Part shown: positions 1-7,868 of the stretch, in pieces
Layout of the letters: the number at the start of each line of letters is the position of its first letter
How positions within the stretch are numbered: the stretch's first letter is position 1
Origin: JANLUX01 sp031363705
GTDB taxonomy: Bacteria; Bacteroidota; Bacteroidia; AKYH767-A; OLB10
Direction: 5' to 3'
Length of the DNA stretch: 12,471 bases
Assembly (NCBI GenBank): GCA_031363705.1
Contig: JANLUX010000146.1
Location: 1 to 12,471, forward strand
Position numbers and translations under genes: made by a program
Notes under the pieces: model-generated
Database searches by the model: none
The model's input: only the letters and a program-made list of their open reading frames with translations
Told to the model about the DNA's origin: nothing

Positions 1-2135
1 GTGATGAAGAAGTAATTCACAAAGAAGTAAATTCAAAACTCTATTACCTCAAGTATATTATTGTTGATAAAGATGAAAACATTGATCTTAACGATGAAGC
101 AACTGTAAACAGGAAACTGTCAACAGGAAACTTTATCACAGTTGCAACCGTTCGTCCTGAAACTATTTTGGGTGACACCGGTGTTTGTGTGCATCCTGAC
201 GATGAGCGTTATAAAAAACTAAAAGGAAAATTTGCAGTTATTCCTTTTGTTAATCGCAAAGTGCCAATAATATTTGATGATTACATCATGATGGAGTTTG
301 GAACAGGTGCGTTGAAAGTTACACCTGCTCACGACATTAATGATTATAATCTCGGCATCAAACACAACCTTGCGGTGATTGACACATTGAATCCAAACGG
401 AACGATGAGTGAAGCTGCAGGTTTTTATATTGGTAAAGATCGCTTTGAAGTACGCAAACAAATTGTAAAAGATCTGGAAGCAAAAGGTCACATCGCAAAA
501 GTTGAAGACTATAAAAACAAAGTTGGATACAGCGAACGTACCAATGCCGTTATCGAACCACGATTGAGTATGCAATGGTTTTTAAAGATGCAGGATATTT
601 CAAAACCGGCACTTGATAATGTATTGAACGGAAATATAAAATTAATTCCTGATAAGTTTATCAATACCTACAAACACTGGATGGAGAATGTGCATGACTG
701 GTGCATCTCTCGACAACTGTGGTGGGGGCAACGTATTCCGGCATGGTATGATGATAAAGGAAATTTTGTGGTCGCTAAAACCAAAGAAGAAGCCTTGAAA
801 AAGCTTGCAATTGGCAATAAGCAATTGGCAAACGAAAAAATAAAACAGGATGAAGACGTTTTGGATACATGGTTCTCTTCATGGCTTTGGCCAATTTCGG
901 TTTTTGATGGTTTTAAAAATCCGGATGGAAAGGACATCAATTATTATTATCCAACCAATGATTTAATTACTGCACCTGAAATTTTATTTTTCTGGGTGGC
1001 ACGGATGATTATTGCAGGTTATGAATACCGTCAGGAAAAACCTTTTACCAATGTTTACCTGACAGGAATTGTCCGTGATAAACAAGGTCGAAAAATGTCA
1101 AAGTCGTTGGGTAATTCTCCTGATCCGATTGAATTGATAGAGAAGTATGGTGCCGATGGTGTAAGGCTTGGAATGTTAATGTGTTCTCCTGCCGGAAATG
1201 ATTTATTATTTGATGAATCTTATTGTGAGCAAGGAAGAAATTTCTCCAACAAAATATGGAATGCATTTCGTTTAGTGAAAGGATGGAGTGTGGATGCAAA
1301 GCTTGAACAATCCAATGGAAATAAAATAGCTGTTGAATGGTTTGATGCACGTTTAAATAAACAAGTAAAACTGATTGATGATTTGTATGATAAGTACCGC
1401 ATGAGCGAAATGCTGATGACTGTTTATAAGTTGGTGTGGGATGATTTCTGTGCCTGGTATTTAGAAATGATCAAACCGGATTTCGTTGATGGAAATCCTT
1501 TGCCAATTGACAAGAAAACTTACGAGGCTACTGTACAGTCCTTTGAATCAATACTAAAACTGATGCATCCAATAATGCCATTCATCAGTGAAGAGCTATG
1601 GCATTTGTTAAGAGACAGAAAAGAAGGTGACGATATAATTATTGCTACATGGCATCAAACTTCTGCCATTAATAATTCCTTGCTACACAAATTCGAACTT
1701 GCATCCAATGTTGTAACAGAAGTGCGTAACATACGCAAGTCAAAAAATATTTCTCCGAAAGAAAAAATTTCACTCTTTCAAAAAGGAGCTGATGGAGAAA
1801 GCAAATCATTGTTTGACGACATCATTATTAAACTTTGCAATCTTGATAAATTAAATACAACAAAAGAAAAAGTGGAAAATGCTATTTCATTTGTTGTAAA
1901 ACAGAACGAATATTTTATTCCTTTCAATAATTCCATTGACATTAATGCAGAGAAAGAACGTCTGCAAAAAGAATTGGATTACACACAGGGATTTTTAAAA
2001 TCGGTGATGGTAAAATTGAGCAACGAACGTTTTGTTGCCAATGCCAAACCAGAGATACTTGCGAATGAAAACAAAAAGAAAGCCGATGCAGAAGCAAGGA
2101 TAAAAGCGATTGAAGAAGTGCTGGCTTCTCTCTGA
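1..2135 (+). CDS. valS: Valyl-tRNA synthetase, 5'-truncated by window edge
   Basis: Class Ia aminoacyl-tRNA synthetase that charges tRNA-Val with valine in the cytoplasm and edits mischarged threonine. The frame is open from the window edge (first full codon at base 3) and gives about 710 residues before the TGA. ValRS is usually about 870-880 residues, so roughly 160-170 N-terminal residues, including the HIGH motif, lie outside the window. Visible in order: editing (CP1) domain signatures RPETILGDT (about base 150) and GTGALKVTPAHD (about 300-335); the catalytic-core segment CISRQLWWGQRIPAWY (about 700-750); DVLDTWFSSWLWP; the KMSKS loop at 1092-1106; a helical anticodon-binding domain with MHPIMPFISEELWHLL; and a C-terminal charged coiled-coil arm (about 1950-2130) ending KAIEEVLASL. 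The C-terminal arm and DTWFSSWLWP separate it from IleRS and LeuRS. No frameshift or missing motif is visible. Identification is secure. Confidence 0.97.
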   Translation, partial: DEEVIHKEVNSKLYYLKYIIVDKDENIDLNDEATVNRKLSTGNFITVATVRPETILGDTGVCVHPDDERYKKLKGKFAVIPFVNRKVPIIFDDYIMMEFGTGALKVTPAHDINDYNLGIKHNLAVIDTLNPNGTMSEAAGFYIGKDRFEVRKQIVKDLEAKGHIAKVEDYKNKVGYSERTNAVIEPRLSMQWFLKMQDISKPALDNVLNGNIKLIPDKFINTYKHWMENVHDWCISRQLWWGQRIPAWYDDKGNFVVAKTKEEALKKLAIGNKQLANEKIKQDEDVLDTWFSSWLWPISVFDGFKNPDGKDINYYYPTNDLITAPEILFFWVARMIIAGYEYRQEKPFTNVYLTGIVRDKQGRKMSKSLGNSPDPIELIEKYGADGVRLGMLMCSPAGNDLLFDESYCEQGRNFSNKIWNAFRLVKGWSVDAKLEQSNGNKIAVEWFDARLNKQVKLIDDLYDKYRMSEMLMTVYKLVWDDFCAWYLEMIKPDFVDGNPLPIDKKTYEATVQSFESILKLMHPIMPFISEELWHLLRDRKEGDDIIIATWHQTSAINNSLLHKFELASNVVTEVRNIRKSKNISPKEKISLFQKGADGESKSLFDDIIIKLCNLDKLNTTKEKVENAISFVVKQNEYFIPFNNSIDINAEKERLQKELDYTQGFLKSVMVKLSNERFVANAKPEILANENKKKADAEARIKAIEEVLASL

Positions 2136-2142
2136 TTTAGAT

Positions 2143-2174
2143 TTTGCTTTCAAACTTCAAACAGATATTTATAG
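2143..2174 (+). promoter_or_regulatory. Possible Bacteroidota-type promoter for the toxin-antitoxin pair
   Basis: TTTG at 2143-2146 is followed after 19 bases by TATTTATAG at 2166-2174. This resembles the Bacteroidota -33 TTTG and -7 TAnnTTTG arrangement, although the -7 element is a poor match. It lies 33 bases before the antitoxin ATG, in the 71-bp AT-rich gap after valS. No clear terminator hairpin for valS was seen in this gap. Confidence 0.3.
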
Positions 2175-2206
2175 TATTTTTATATTAATAATTTCATAAA
2201 AATATC

Positions 2207-2443
2207 ATGCATATAGAAATACCTGACGAGTTATTAAAGAAAACTCATCTCTCGGAAAAAGACCTCATGATTGAAATAGCGCTGATTTTTTACCAACGAA
2301 ACACATTTACACTTGGTCAGGCCAGCGCTTTTGCAGGAGTTCATCAGATGGAATTTCAAAAAATTTTAAGCGAGAGAAAAATAAATATTCATTACGACAG
2401 CGAATCTTTTCGTGAGGATATGAACGTATTGAATGAACCATAG
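2207..2443 (+). CDS. UPF0175-family antitoxin
   Basis: A 78-residue protein of the UPF0175 family, small DNA-binding-type antitoxins usually encoded just upstream of DUF3368/PIN-like toxins. It begins with a short beta strand and IPDELL motif (residues 2-10). The helical segment HLSEKDLMIEIALIFYQRNT (14-33) leads into FTLGQASAFAGVHQMEFQKIL (34-54), which fits the family's helix-turn-helix-like core (LGxAxxxAGxxxxEFxxxL). It ends with NIHYDSESFREDM, matching the family's xxNYDxEDLxED tail. The expected role, inferred from family and context, is to neutralise the next gene's product and perhaps repress the pair. The first in-frame ATG is used; the leader is A/T-rich with no Shine-Dalgarno, as is usual in this phylum. 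The family assignment is by motif recall, without a profile search. Confidence 0.85.
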   Translation: MHIEIPDELLKKTHLSEKDLMIEIALIFYQRNTFTLGQASAFAGVHQMEFQKILSERKINIHYDSESFREDMNVLNEP

Positions 2444-2444
2444 T

Positions 2445-2933
2445 ATGCTTGTTATTAGCGATACTTCGCCCATTTCTAATCTGATATTGACAGGAAAACT
2501 TTTCCTGTTAAAAAAAATATTTGAAACAATCATTATTCCGGAGGCTGTTTATCTTGAAATTATTGAACTAAAAAAATTCAACGTTGATTTAACCGAATTT
2601 ATCAATGCTTCCTGGATTAAAAAAGAACAGATACATGATCTTATTTTGTATCATAAATTAAAGTCATTGGTGGATGAAAGTGAAGCTCAGGCAATCACCA
2701 TTGCACATGAAATCAATCCCGATTTTTTATTGATAGATGAAAAAAAAGGAAGAACAATCGCAAAAGAAATGGGAATTAAAATAATCGGTTTAATTGGAGT
2801 TTTAGTTAAAGCAAAAAGAGAAAATATTATTATAGATGTAAAATCCATTTTAGATGAGTTACGTAATAAAGCAGGTTTTTTTATAAGCCAGGAATTGTAC
2901 AACGAAATTCTCCTATCAGTAAATGAACAGTAA
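2445..2933 (+). CDS. DUF3368 / PIN-like toxin
   Basis: A 162-residue protein of the DUF3368 family, PIN-fold-like putative ribonucleases paired with UPF0175 antitoxins. Visible signatures are the N-terminal VISDTSPISNL with the first acidic PIN residue (D6), IIPEAVYLEI, DESEAQAITIA (mid-protein acidic cluster), and LLIDEKKGRTIAKEMGIKIIGLIGVLVKAK, the most recognisable DUF3368 block. The acidic residues fit a metal-dependent nuclease site, so RNA cleavage is plausible but inferred. The ATG at 2445 is chosen because family members begin just before (V/I)xDTSP and it sits one base after the antitoxin stop. An in-frame ATG at 2433 would add MNHS and overlap the antitoxin by 11 bases. Either start indicates translational coupling. 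The stop is 9 bases before the aminotransferase ATG. The reading frame is intact. Confidence 0.85.
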   Translation: MLVISDTSPISNLILTGKLFLLKKIFETIIIPEAVYLEIIELKKFNVDLTEFINASWIKKEQIHDLILYHKLKSLVDESEAQAITIAHEINPDFLLIDEKKGRTIAKEMGIKIIGLIGVLVKAKRENIIIDVKSILDELRNKAGFFISQELYNEILLSVNEQ

Positions 2934-2942
2934 AATGTTAAC

Positions 2943-4127
2943 ATGCTCACCCAACGTCAGCTTTTTTTAAATCATCTCGCACAAACAAGCGATGCACCAT
3001 TGATGCTTGAAATTGTAAAGGCAAAGGGTGTGACACTCACGGATGTTAATGGTAAAAAATACATTGACATGATTGCAGGTATCAGTGTAAGTAATGTAGG
3101 GCATTGTCATCCTGATGTGGTAAAAGCGGTTCAGCGCCAAGCAGAAACTTATATGCATTTGATGGTGTACGGTGAGTATGTACAATCACCACAGGTAAAA
3201 CTTGCAACACGTCTTGCAGAAATATTGCCTCATCATGATAGTTGTTATTTTACTAATTCGGGTGCTGAAGCGATTGAAGGTGCCTTAAAACTTGCACGCA
3301 GATTTACAGGACGGAAAAAAATTATCGCCTTTCGCAATGCATATCATGGGAGCACAATGGGTGCTTTAAGTTTGATGAGCAACGAATTTTTTACGCAGGG
3401 TTACCATCCACTTTTGCCAGAAGTTCAATTTCTGGATTTCAATAATATCTCCGATTTAAAAAAGATTGATAATGAAACAGCATGTGTTGTTGTAGAATTT
3501 ATTCGTGGTGAGGCAGGATGTGAAATTGCGGATGTTGAGTTTATAAATCTATTGAAAAAAAAATGCAATGAAACAAATGCATTATTGATTGCTGACGAAA
3601 TACAAACCGGTTTCGGACGTACCGGAAAGCTCTTTAGCTTCATGCACTATTCATTGCAACCTGATATTATTGCAATAGCAAAAGCAATGGGAGGTGGAAT
3701 GCCGGTTGGTGCTTTTCTCGCTTCAAAATCAGTGATGCAATGTCTTGCAAATCCTGCGTTAGGTCATCTTACAACATTTGGCGGACATCCGGTAAGCTGT
3801 GCTGCAAGCCTTGCTGCTTTGGAAGTAATTTTGCAAATGGATCTGGAAAAAGATGTTGTAAGAAAAGAAGAAATTATTCGTTCTGAGCTCAAACACTCGC
3901 TAATAAAAAAGATTGATGGCAAAGGCTTATTGCTTGCAGTTGATTTTGGAGATGAAAAAATAAATCAAAAAATAATTCAGCGGTGTATTACTAATGGAGT
4001 CATTACAGATTGGTTCCTGTTTGCACCTCACAAAATGCGTATTGCACCTCCGGTTATAATTACTGATGATGAATTGATTAATGCTTGTAAAATAATTAAG
4101 GATGTACTTATAAATATTGTGAATTGA
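2943..4127 (+). CDS. Class III PLP-dependent aminotransferase (acetylornithine/ornithine-like)
   Basis: A 394-residue fold-type I aminotransferase of subgroup III, which moves an amino group between an omega- or alpha-amino donor and a keto acid using pyridoxal phosphate, in the cytoplasm. Visible motifs: GISVSNVGHCHPDVV (about 46-60), the phosphate-binding NSGAEA (105-110), the ring-stacking YHG (134-136), the cofactor-binding aspartate in IADEIQTGFGRTG (D218, Q221), the Schiff-base lysine in AIAKAMGGGMPVGAF (K247), and TTFGGHPVSCAA (277-288). The length suits ArgD-like enzymes. Two stretches differ from typical ArgD: VEFIRGEAG instead of VEPIQGEGG, and GGHPVSCAA instead of GGNPLACAA. No arginine-biosynthesis gene is nearby, so the substrate is left open (acetylornithine, ornithine, 4-aminobutyrate or another amine). 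The start is 9 bases after the toxin stop, suggesting co-transcription with the toxin-antitoxin pair or a promoter inside it. Confidence 0.92.
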   Translation: MLTQRQLFLNHLAQTSDAPLMLEIVKAKGVTLTDVNGKKYIDMIAGISVSNVGHCHPDVVKAVQRQAETYMHLMVYGEYVQSPQVKLATRLAEILPHHDSCYFTNSGAEAIEGALKLARRFTGRKKIIAFRNAYHGSTMGALSLMSNEFFTQGYHPLLPEVQFLDFNNISDLKKIDNETACVVVEFIRGEAGCEIADVEFINLLKKKCNETNALLIADEIQTGFGRTGKLFSFMHYSLQPDIIAIAKAMGGGMPVGAFLASKSVMQCLANPALGHLTTFGGHPVSCAASLAALEVILQMDLEKDVVRKEEIIRSELKHSLIKKIDGKGLLLAVDFGDEKINQKIIQRCITNGVITDWFLFAPHKMRIAPPVIITDDELINACKIIKDVLINIVN

Positions 4128-4146
4128 GTTAAAATAGTTGATTACG

Positions 4147-4235
4147 TTAACTGACAAAAATACGCTCTTAGGTTTCAGTAATAATTCAACAAATTCAATT
4201 AACACAATTGACATGGTTAACATAATTTAACATAA
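4147..4235 (+). promoter_or_regulatory. Putative operator: repeated TTAACA-type boxes before the two-component operon
   Basis: The 114-bp gap before the response regulator holds several related boxes on the plus strand: TTAACACAA (4199-4207), TTAACATAA (4217-4225) and TTAACATAA (4227-4235), plus TTAACTGAC at 4147-4155. The last two exact copies are 10 bp apart start to start, one helical turn. OmpR-family regulators typically bind tandem direct repeats with about 10-11 bp spacing, so autoregulation by the downstream regulator is a reasonable inference. A TTGACA at 4208-4213 lies between the boxes. The region is AT-rich, so chance similarity cannot be excluded. Confidence 0.4.
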
Positions 4236-4241
4236 AGAAAA

Positions 4242-4916
4242 ATGAACGTACTGATTGTAGAAGATGAGCGGAGCTTGTCACACGAAATTGAAATTTATCT
4301 TACTAAACAAAGTTTTAATTGCGATGTTGCATTCACAGGAAAAACAGCTGCAGATAAGATTCATACTAACTCTTATGATTTTATTTTGCTTGATTTAGGA
4401 TTACCTGATGTGGATGGACTTGAATTACTAAAGGACGCTAAAAAAGCCAATTCGGAAGCATCGTTTATTGTTATCACGGCACGTGGAGAAGTGGAAGATA
4501 AAGTAACAGGGCTTGATTTAGGCGCGGATGATTACATCTCAAAACCATTTGCATTAGCGGAATTACAGTCGCGCATGCAGGCTATTTTAAGACGTAAGCA
4601 TGGGTTAAAAAATAACACCATGAATATCCATGATTTTGTGATGGATATTCAAAACCGGACCGTTGTTGCAAACGGACAATCGATCAATCTCACTAAAAAA
4701 GAATTTGATTTGCTGCATTATCTTGGTTTACACAAAAACCGTGTGCTTACAAGAATGCAATTAACTGAACATATTTGGGGTGATGTGTTGGAAGATGATT
4801 ATGATTCCAATTACATTGATGTTCACGTAAAAAATCTTCGTAAAAAACTTGCAGCACACGGTTCTATTGACTGGTTTGAAACGGTCCGCGGAATCGGGTA
4901 TCGCGTAAACGCGTAA
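4242..4916 (+). CDS. OmpR/PhoB-family response regulator
   Basis: A 224-residue two-component transcription regulator in the cytoplasm. Residues 1-118 form a receiver domain: acidic pocket E7/D8 in LIVEDE, phospho-acceptor D51 in ILLDLGLPDVDGLELL, switch residue T79 in VITAR, and K101 in DDYISKPF. Residues about 125-224 form a winged-helix Trans_Reg_C domain with LTKKEFDLLHYLGLHKNRVLTR, HIWGD and the C-terminal hallmark VDVHxxNLRKKL...FETVRGIGYRV (here IDVHVKNLRKKL). All conserved catalytic positions are present, so it should be a functional phosphorylation-controlled DNA-binding protein. The stop codon TAA shares its last base with the ATG of the sensor kinase, so the two are translationally coupled partners. 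The start has an A-rich leader without Shine-Dalgarno. Its target genes cannot be read from the sequence; repeated boxes upstream suggest it may control its own operon. Confidence 0.96.
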   Translation: MNVLIVEDERSLSHEIEIYLTKQSFNCDVAFTGKTAADKIHTNSYDFILLDLGLPDVDGLELLKDAKKANSEASFIVITARGEVEDKVTGLDLGADDYISKPFALAELQSRMQAILRRKHGLKNNTMNIHDFVMDIQNRTVVANGQSINLTKKEFDLLHYLGLHKNRVLTRMQLTEHIWGDVLEDDYDSNYIDVHVKNLRKKLAAHGSIDWFETVRGIGYRVNA

Positions 4917-6232
4917 TGAGATTACAAATAAAATTTGCGATTTACAATGCTCTTTCAAAGGCGCTTATTATTGCTGCCTTCGGAGCAGCATTGCCAGTTG
5001 TAGTAGAGAAAATTGTTTACGACCATATTGACAAACGATTGATTGCGCGTACAGAGCGCGTGATGAAAATTATTCACCGTGGAGGAATTGAAGATATAAA
5101 AGCTGAACAGGATTGCAGCTTTGAAAGCTATAATATCTTAAAAGAGGAATTCATCGCGATCAGACCAATACTAACAACAGATAAAATACCTGCCTTGCAG
5201 GTATTGGAAAACAAACAATGGAATATTGAAGGAGAGAATTTGAACCATCGTACAATACGTACACCTTTTGTTTATGATAACCAGCTTTATGAATTAAATA
5301 TCGGAGAAGGGCTTAGCACTATTGATCAGTTAAAATCTACTATCAGCAAGTTTTCATTATGGATGATGATAGGAGTTGTATTGCTGAGTATATTTATTGA
5401 CTTAGGTTTTGTACGCGTTTTGCTTCGTCCGTTTAACCGTATTGTAACCAGCAAGCTGCAACCAACCATTTCTCCTACATCATTCAACTTTGCACGCGTA
5501 AGAAGCAGCACTTTTGAATTTAACCAGCTTGATCACAGCATTAATGATATGATGCAGAAAATAAAAGATGCATTCTTAATTGAAAAAGAATTTATTTCAA
5601 ACGTATCGCATGAATTACAAACACCGATTTCCATTTTGCAAAACCGTTTGGAAAATATCATTGTTGATGAAAAAGTACCTGAAGAAGTTACGCTAAAGCT
5701 GATCGAGTCACAAAAGACTTTAACAAGAATGAGTAAAATTATCAAAGCGCTATTGTTGATTTCAAAAATTGAAAACGACCAGTATTTAAAAAATGAATCG
5801 GTTAAAATTGTTGAATTGCTGGATGAAGTACTTGAAGAAATTGAAGAACGCCTGCAGCAACGAAACATTCAACTTGTAAAACAATTTCATGATGATTTTC
5901 AATACTCCCCTTGCAACCGTACCTTATTGTTTACCCTCTTTTTTAACATCGTCAACAATGCAATTAAGTATAACAAAGAAGGTGGAAACATTATTATTAC
6001 AACACAAAAAGCAGAAACCAATTTTATTGTTGAAATAAAAGATACTGGAATCGGGATTGAGGAATCACAGGTGAAAAATATTTTTGACCGTTTCAAACGG
6101 CTCAATCAAAGCAATGCCGAAGGTTATGGATTAGGGTTACCAATAGTTAAAACGATTGCTGCATTTCATCACATTGAAATGAAAGTTGAGTCGCAACAAA
6201 ATGTTGGAACAACTTTTAAACTGATTTTATAA
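4916..6232 (+). CDS. Membrane sensor histidine kinase
   Basis: A 438-residue partner of the preceding regulator. Topology by eye: a transmembrane helix at about residues 12-32, a periplasmic domain of about 110 residues (33-146) that I do not recognise, a second transmembrane helix at about 147-167, a linker, then the kinase core. The phospho-accepting histidine is H232 in NVSHELQTPISIL. This H box has Gln where SHELRTP is commonest, a variant seen often in Bacteroidota kinases. ATPase motifs are complete: N box FNIVNNAIKYN (343-353), G1 DTGIGI (376-381), F box FDRFKR (390-395), G2 GYGLGLPIVK (403-412). No clear HAMP domain could be assigned; residues 170-215 could serve as one. The sensed signal is unknown. 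The gene overlaps its regulator by one base and ends six bases from the stop of a convergent gene, leaving no room for a separate terminator. Confidence 0.95.
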   Translation: MRLQIKFAIYNALSKALIIAAFGAALPVVVEKIVYDHIDKRLIARTERVMKIIHRGGIEDIKAEQDCSFESYNILKEEFIAIRPILTTDKIPALQVLENKQWNIEGENLNHRTIRTPFVYDNQLYELNIGEGLSTIDQLKSTISKFSLWMMIGVVLLSIFIDLGFVRVLLRPFNRIVTSKLQPTISPTSFNFARVRSSTFEFNQLDHSINDMMQKIKDAFLIEKEFISNVSHELQTPISILQNRLENIIVDEKVPEEVTLKLIESQKTLTRMSKIIKALLLISKIENDQYLKNESVKIVELLDEVLEEIEERLQQRNIQLVKQFHDDFQYSPCNRTLLFTLFFNIVNNAIKYNKEGGNIIITTQKAETNFIVEIKDTGIGIEESQVKNIFDRFKRLNQSNAEGYGLGLPIVKTIAAFHHIEMKVESQQNVGTTFKLIL

Positions 6233-6238
6233 GTTTTG

Positions 6239-6598
6239 TTAAAATTGTCCCGTTGAAAGCATTACCAACGTACATGCTTCTTCCACTTCAATTTTGTTTT
6301 CCTTCAACTTGTTTTCCAGTTCATCATTCTCGGTACCAGGATTAAAAATCACTCTTCGCGGATGAAGTTTTAAGAGGTAATCATAATAAGGAATTTGATT
6401 GGTTGGGTTTAAATATAGAGTTACCGTATCAATTTCTTTTAAGTCAGGCATGCCTTTTTGGATAGTGACATCTGCAACTTTTCTTCCTTCGCGCAAACCA
6501 ATTGCTTCCACCTCATGTCCAAATCTGCGCAAGCGGTTTATTGCAAGATAACTATAACGTTCAGGATTATCGGAAGCACCTATTACAAGTGTTTTCAT
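6239..6598 (-). CDS. Small CoA-binding-domain protein (CoA_binding_2, YccU-like)
   Basis: A 119-residue single-domain protein with a Rossmann-like CoA-binding fold. It opens with KTLVIGASDNPERYSYLAINRL (residues 2-23): strand, glycine-containing loop and helix as in the CoA-binding domain of succinyl-CoA ligase alpha and YccU-type proteins. Further family signatures are the central TVTLYLNPTNQIPYY and IFNPGTENDEL, and the C-terminal EACTLVML (107-114). Stand-alone members of this family have no well-established function; binding of CoA or a nucleotide is inferred from the fold. Its ATG is three bases downstream of the MFS transporter's stop, so the two form one transcription unit. Whether the proteins act together is unknown. 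Confidence 0.88.
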   Translation of the reverse strand: MKTLVIGASDNPERYSYLAINRLRRFGHEVEAIGLREGRKVADVTIQKGMPDLKEIDTVTLYLNPTNQIPYYDYLLKLHPRRVIFNPGTENDELENKLKENKIEVEEACTLVMLSTGQF

Positions 6599-6601
6599 CT
6601 T

Positions 6602-7825
6602 TTATGACAGCTCTGTATAATTCAAATCTTTGGCAAAAGTTTCTTTTACGCTCAGCGTTGCAATCATTGCAAGTATAATGCAAATCATTCCTACAATCAA
6701 TGCGCCTGATACAGCTCCCACGCTTGCTTCAAGTGCTTTATAACTTAACGTAATAGGCACTACCGCACCGCGAACGAAATTGGGAACAGTTGTAGTAACA
6801 GTAGCACGGATATTTGTTCCAAACTGTTCAGAAGCAATGGTTACAAATAGCGCCCAATAACCAGTGGCTGTTCCCAACAAAAAACATAAAAAGTTAAATG
6901 TGAACAATGAAATATTTTCAGCGTACAAAAAAATAAAGATGAGCAGGGTGTTAAGTGCGAGATAAATCAGTACTACTTTTTTCCGGCTGCGCATCCATTG
7001 ACTTAATAATCCACTTATCAAATCACCAACTGATAAACCGATATAAGCAAACATGATTGATGTGCCAATCACCACCGTTCCTTCTACTTTATTGATGGCT
7101 GCAAATTTGTTGCTTAATGCTATCAATACACCTATCACAAACCAGATGGGTAACCCAATGAGAATGCAGTTTAAATATTTTATAAACCGATTGCGGTCTT
7201 TAAGAAGATCAAAAAACGCTCCTCTCTTCACATCCGATTCTTTAACAGATGAAAACATTCCGCTCTCATAAATCCCGACCCGGAATGCAAGCAACAGTAA
7301 ACCCATTCCGCCACCAACGAAGTATGCCATTTTCCAATCAAAGTTGTCCGCTATTAAAGCAGCCAGCACAGCTCCCAATGCACCGAAAGTTACTATCACC
7401 ATTGTTCCGTAGCCACGATTTTCTTTAGTCATCGTTTCGCTCACTAATGTTATGCCAGCTCCCAACTCACCTGCAAGACCAACGCCTGCAATAAAACGTA
7501 TAATCGCATACGTGCCAATATCAGTTACGAAACCATTGGCAATGTTGGCCAGGCTGTAAAGCAGAATAGAACCAAACAATACTTTTACTCTTCCTTTCTT
7601 ATCTCCTAAAATTCCCCAAAGTAAGCCTCCAACTAACATCCCTGTCATTTGCCAGTTGAACAGCATAATACCAGTCCGTTCTAATGCCTCACCACTCAAA
7701 CCAAGATCAGTAAGACTTGCGTTTTTAACTACATTAAAAAGTATCAGATCATAGATGTCAACAAAATAGCCGAGTGCTGCTACAATAACAATGATATTAA
7801 ATGGATTGGTAGAATTTTGTTTCAT
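6602..7825 (-). CDS. MFS transporter (metabolite:H+ symporter-like)
   Basis: A 407-residue polytopic inner-membrane protein with about 12 hydrophobic segments, the usual size for the major facilitator superfamily. The first helix carries acidic residues in GYFVDIYDLILF (19-30). The loop 2-3 signature is present as GDKKGRVKVL (74-83), followed by RFIAGVGLAGELGAGITLVSE (110-130). That motif resembles the R-x-x-x-G-x-G-x-GGE pattern of the sugar-porter and metabolite:H+ symporter branches (ProP, ShiA, KgtP relatives). A central cytoplasmic loop (about 185-215) links the two six-helix halves. Proton-coupled uptake of a small organic acid or similar solute is the likely role, but the substrate cannot be named. 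It is the first gene of a two-gene minus-strand unit with the CoA-binding protein. No frameshift seen. Confidence 0.9.
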   Translation of the reverse strand: MKQNSTNPFNIIVIVAALGYFVDIYDLILFNVVKNASLTDLGLSGEALERTGIMLFNWQMTGMLVGGLLWGILGDKKGRVKVLFGSILLYSLANIANGFVTDIGTYAIIRFIAGVGLAGELGAGITLVSETMTKENRGYGTMVIVTFGALGAVLAALIADNFDWKMAYFVGGGMGLLLLAFRVGIYESGMFSSVKESDVKRGAFFDLLKDRNRFIKYLNCILIGLPIWFVIGVLIALSNKFAAINKVEGTVVIGTSIMFAYIGLSVGDLISGLLSQWMRSRKKVVLIYLALNTLLIFIFLYAENISLFTFNFLCFLLGTATGYWALFVTIASEQFGTNIRATVTTTVPNFVRGAVVPITLSYKALEASVGAVSGALIVGMICIILAMIATLSVKETFAKDLNYTELS

Positions 7826-7868
7826 ATCACATAAGGCTCACTTGACGAATATATAAGTCAAACTAATT

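Noticed and set aside
219..1402. Minus-strand open frames opposite valS
   Set aside because: They are antisense to conserved ValRS segments and their translations have no coherent protein character.
4155..4162. Perfect TAnnTTTG (TATTTTTG) on the minus strand upstream of the response regulator
   Set aside because: The nearest upstream TTG is about 24 bases away, and the promoter would drive antisense transcription into the aminotransferase with no gene to serve. It is likely chance in AT-rich DNA.
7842..7861. Short dyad TTGAC...GTCAA between the MFS start and the pseudogene
   Set aside because: Five-base arms with a 10-base AT loop are expected often by chance, and there is no second copy or other support for an operator.
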